Assembly: GCA_002103105.1 (NCBI GenBank)
Contig: DAAY01000008.1
Coordinates: 196,601 to 260,600 of the forward strand
Direction of reading: 5' to 3'
DNA from: Candidatus Gastranaerophilales bacterium HUM_1
GTDB lineage: Bacteria; Cyanobacteriota; Vampirovibrionia; Gastranaerophilales; Gastranaerophilaceae
DNA: 64,000 nucleotides
Below are positions 61,590 to 64,000 of this stretch, piece by piece. Below the pieces are notes generated by a model, which did no database searches, was not told the origin of the DNA, and saw only the letters and a list, made by a program, of their open reading frames with translations. A program made the position numbers and the translations under genes. The stretch's first letter is position 1. The number at the start of each line of letters is the position of its first letter.

Positions 61590-61697
61590 TTTTTATTTTT
61601 TTTGTAGCGTCATAGAATCTCACCCCAACGGGGTTCAACCTCTCAAGAAAGGATACTTAATCATTTCTTTCGGCAGAGTCCTTACCGCCGTTTTTAT
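61580..61697. repeat. Duplicated tRNA-Glu 3' end flanking a 84-bp insert
   Basis: CTTACCGCCGTTTTTAT occurs at 61580-61596 and 61681-61697 (offset 101). Between them is a structured segment with CCCC-AAC-GGGG (61622-61633) and a GAAAGGAT...ATCATTTC hairpin (about 61647-61668). It resembles the tRNA-Gly right junction, where a tRNA 3' end recurs after a structured insert. It may be an att-site scar. Confidence 0.6.
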
Positions 61698-61721
61698 ATA
61701 TTTTTATAAAAAATAGACGCA

Positions 61722-62357
61722 TTATCTCTTAAATTTATCCAAAAACCTTCTAAATATGCCCTTTTTCTCAAATTGTTCTTCTGGGAAATCAGCTTTATAT
61801 TTGTCCATCAAATCATTTGTTGCTTTTTTAAGTCTTAACTCTCCTGCTTTTGCCTCCTCCAATTCTGCGGCTTTCTTTGCTTTTCGAGCCTCACGTATTG
61901 CAATATTATTTTTATCTCGTTTTTCCAAAAGTTTTGATAATTCCCCAATTTGTTTATACATATCAAACTCTTTGAATTTTTTATATTCATCAGCGGCATT
62001 CTTCCCATAAAGAGTTCTAAAAATTTGTGGTTCATTTGGATTATACCCTCCGTAAGTATCTTCACATCCAGAGGAATTACAAGTAAATTCATGCCATTTA
62101 CCCAAATTGCTTTCTTCTCGTCTAAAATTTCCTAAATAATCCGTATTATCATTAGGGTTTGCACTTCTTATTTTCAAATCATAGGCATCTTTTTCTAAAC
62201 AAACATCATACATTTTTACGTTCTTAACGTCATCACCTAAATTTTCTAATTTTTTAATATGTGACAATCCTGATTTTTCAATTTCTGGATACAACTTAGA
62301 ATTTATCTTTAATGCCATTCCAAAATTTTGATTACTTTGAACATTGTTTATTCTCAT
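61722..62357 (-). CDS. Lineage-type protein with MRINNVQSNQNFG N-terminus
   Basis: 211 aa from ATG 62357 (GTG at 62363 is in frame). The N-terminus MRINNVQSNQNFGMALKINSKLYPEI is of a kind seen on many otherwise unrelated proteins of gut Melainabacteria, perhaps a targeting signal. The middle is acidic (DDVKNVKMYDVCLEKDAYDLKI), and residues 140-190 form a Lys/Glu/Ala-rich coiled coil (EARKAKKAAELEEAKAGEL). No domain is recognised. Confidence 0.6.
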   Translation of the reverse strand: MRINNVQSNQNFGMALKINSKLYPEIEKSGLSHIKKLENLGDDVKNVKMYDVCLEKDAYDLKIRSANPNDNTDYLGNFRREESNLGKWHEFTCNSSGCEDTYGGYNPNEPQIFRTLYGKNAADEYKKFKEFDMYKQIGELSKLLEKRDKNNIAIREARKAKKAAELEEAKAGELRLKKATNDLMDKYKADFPEEQFEKKGIFRRFLDKFKR

Positions 62358-62581
62358 ATACACCTATCCTTCTATAATTTCAAACTTAATAAGTATATTA
62401 AACCCCGTAAAAATAATTTTTGTCAACACAAATGAATAATAAGAGCCTTTATATTCATATTTATAACCATAATAACAAATATTCATTATATTAACTATTG
62501 TTAAATCATTATGTTTTAACTAGCAATTTTTCAATTCAAATCGTTTTCTTTTATTCATCGTGTAAAAAATAGGAGTGTGTA

Positions 62582-63769
62582 ATGTTAAAAATCAATTCGG
62601 CATTTGAGCCAAAGCTATTCAATCAATTAGTTCAAGGATCAAAAGCAACCAGTGAAAGAGTTGCAAATTTAAGAAATATCGGGACAGAACAAAAAGATAT
62701 TCTACTTGAAACAATAGCAAAAAATATAAATGAGTCTAATCCAGAAGTTACATCTGCATTATCAAATATGTTAGATAAATTAGCAGAAGGAAAAGTTGCA
62801 GAAGCCTTTGATGGAATTAGGGGCTTACTTCCTAAAAACGCTGCGATTAAAGAAACTTCATTAGGAACCAGCGTAATGGCAGACAATTGGGCAAAACCAG
62901 TAATTTTTCCTAAAGAAAGCAAAATGTTAGGTTGGGTAGATAACCCTAAGATGGTAACAACCGAAGATTTGTGGAGTGCGGCATACGGAGAAAAACCAGC
63001 TCATATTTTTGGCTCAGTTGGTAACAGTAACATCAAACCTGAACAAGTTCGTGGAGGTTCTTCATTATCTAAAAAAGAACTTTCACAAAAATACGAAGAT
63101 GCAATCGTTGACTTCTATGCTCCAATCGTTAACTATCTAAAAGAAAATGGTGCAAAAACTAGTGACATTGGCTTTGCATTCGCACACAGTGATTGCGGAG
63201 TTGACAAAGCAGCAAGACAAATTGTTGAACAACATAATCTAAAAGGCTTTGCAACAACCCCAACAGAATATACTCAATATTTGAGAGGAACAGAAATTCC
63301 ACCATCAGAAGAATTTCCAAATGGTGCAATCTTAGCAGATTTCCCATTCCCATCTGTTTTAACTCGTGGAGTTGGTCAAATTGAAGATTACGCAAATGTT
63401 TATGGAAAAATGGTTGGCAAAAATAACGTTGAATCAATCTTTGGTGGAGGAGAACACGCATTTATCAGAGATGCAAGAGAATCTCTTGTAAGTAAAGACG
63501 GTGCAAATTGGGTACCTGTTGATATTATGAAAGACAAATTTGGGATTACCATCCCTGCGACAGATGAAAAAGGAGTCGTTACAAATGCAGCAGCTAATGT
63601 ATTGGAAAGAGTAAATGCCAACCCATACGAACAATACAAATATGCGTTCAAAAATTATCTTCCAGAATCAAAATTAAAAAATGAACTTGCACAATATGAC
63701 CCACAAGCAGCAGTTGCAACTATTGCATATACAAACCTTGCAAAAGCTGGGAAAATCGATAAAATCTAA
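62582..63769 (+). CDS. Hypothetical protein with possible SLOG-like nucleotide-binding fold
   Basis: 395 aa, not recognised with confidence. Residues 1-80 are helical (RVANLRNIGTEQKDILLETIAKNI). The core (about 140-310) has the order of a Rossmann-like SLOG/DprA/LOG domain: FGSVGNSNIKPEQVRGG, AFAHSDCGVDKAARQIVEQHNLKGFATTP, PFPSVLTRGVGQIEDYANVYGKMVG and SIFGGGEHAFIRDARESL. SLOG domains sense or make nucleotide signals. The exact family and partners are unknown. A strong terminator follows. Confidence 0.5.
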   Translation: MLKINSAFEPKLFNQLVQGSKATSERVANLRNIGTEQKDILLETIAKNINESNPEVTSALSNMLDKLAEGKVAEAFDGIRGLLPKNAAIKETSLGTSVMADNWAKPVIFPKESKMLGWVDNPKMVTTEDLWSAAYGEKPAHIFGSVGNSNIKPEQVRGGSSLSKKELSQKYEDAIVDFYAPIVNYLKENGAKTSDIGFAFAHSDCGVDKAARQIVEQHNLKGFATTPTEYTQYLRGTEIPPSEEFPNGAILADFPFPSVLTRGVGQIEDYANVYGKMVGKNNVESIFGGGEHAFIRDARESLVSKDGANWVPVDIMKDKFGITIPATDEKGVVTNAAANVLERVNANPYEQYKYAFKNYLPESKLKNELAQYDPQAAVATIAYTNLAKAGKIDKI

Positions 63770-63793
63770 AATTTAGCTTAATAAATTTATTTT

Positions 63794-63834
63794 AAACATC
63801 TTGTATTTTTATTATGAATACAAGATGTTTTTTA
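63794..63834. terminator. Bidirectional terminator
   Basis: AAACATCTTGTATT (63794-63807) pairs perfectly over 14 bp with AATACAAGATGTTT (63817-63830), then TTTAA. It separates two convergent genes. Confidence 0.85.
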
Positions 63835-63999
63835 ATATTTATATCCATATTTTATACAATATTGTTGCATTTTTTCAGGGTGTTCAATCAAATCTTTAGC
63901 ATCCTTTTTAGAAAAATGTAAATTATCGCAATACATATTAGTCAAAATCGTAGTTTTATCAGATTGAGAAAGAGGGGGTTCATCTTCTGCTGTTTTATC
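63832..63999 (-). CDS. C-terminal part of an unknown protein
   Basis: Open frame on the minus strand running off the right edge and ending at TAA 63834-63832. It reads TAEDEPPLSQSDKTTILTNM and ends KMQQYCIKYGYKY. No upstream part is visible, so family and start are unknown. Coding is supported by the open frame over the last 56 codons, the placement directly at a terminator and normal codon use. Confidence 0.55.
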   Translation of the reverse strand, partial: DKTAEDEPPLSQSDKTTILTNMYCDNLHFSKKDAKDLIEHPEKMQQYCIKYGYKY

Positions 64000-64000
64000 A

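Overview
The window is an AT-rich, gene-dense bacterial chromosome segment that uses the standard code and has normal Shine-Dalgarno starts. An outer envelope is implied by an AsmA/TamB-like giant protein and by LmeA-like, SIMPL and AsmA-type secreted or membrane proteins. Several traits point to the non-photosynthetic cyanobacterial relatives (Vampirovibrionia/Melainabacteria, Gastranaerophilales-like): a type IV pseudopilin beginning KAFTLAEVLIT, many TPR proteins, lineage-type proteins with N-termini such as MRINNVQSNQNFG, and tandem GTTACA(A/T)T operators that resemble the cyanobacterial HLR1 site. The assignment is an inference from content; there is no rRNA in the window to confirm it.

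Layout. 1-7590: a YihY-type membrane protein (partial), then prfA, ylxR, infB, rbfA and truB (translation and RNA modification), followed by an LmeA-like lipid-binding protein, a GerMN-domain protein and a HicB-like protein. 7656-12070: a CRP-type palindrome, glyQ, two tandem APC amino-acid permeases and a small HTH protein. 12196-19151: pseudopilin, HAD phosphatase, TPR protein, two sugar-type ABC permeases, and an OmpR-type response regulator with its histidine kinase and tadA. 19367-26916: a filament-like coiled-coil protein divergent from a GGDEF protein, two paralogous HNH-like proteins, a large TPR protein and a Gly-rich protein. 27300-34512: a hypothetical protein, a metallopeptidase, a YuiF/NhaC-type antiporter and dnaE.

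34635-41552 is an integrative element in tRNA-Gly(GCC). A 43-bp repeat of the tRNA 3' half bounds it. It encodes a tyrosine integrase and a small excisionase-like protein, carries paired 11-bp-spaced arm sites at both ends, and has a decayed N6-methylase, an antitoxin/toxin-like convergent pair and a two-gene HerA ATPase plus DUF4297-like nuclease pair that resembles known anti-phage modules. Just beyond it (41686-45003) lie a second copy of the element's left end and a restriction-modification cluster: two tandem m5C methylases plus a PD-ExK nuclease. A Fic protein and tRNA-Arg(TCT) follow. The 34.6-46.2 kb stretch is therefore a defence island.

46623-64000 returns to core genes: alaS, dut, two TM2-domain proteins, a DUF2752 protein, an M48-like protein that lacks its first zinc ligand, a SIMPL protein, the AsmA-like giant, a TPR membrane protein, nadE, tRNA-Glu(CTC), a lineage-type small protein, a possible SLOG-like protein and a partial gene at the right edge.

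The least expected signals are non-coding. Two putative small RNAs at 27.1 and 46.4 kb share an identical 23-nt box followed by a minus-strand terminator. A 170-bp unit is tandemly duplicated at 50.9-51.3 kb and may encode C-rich, anti-Shine-Dalgarno-like RNAs. Short duplications of tRNA 3' ends and a GC-rich structured segment at 12.96-13.05 kb also stand out.
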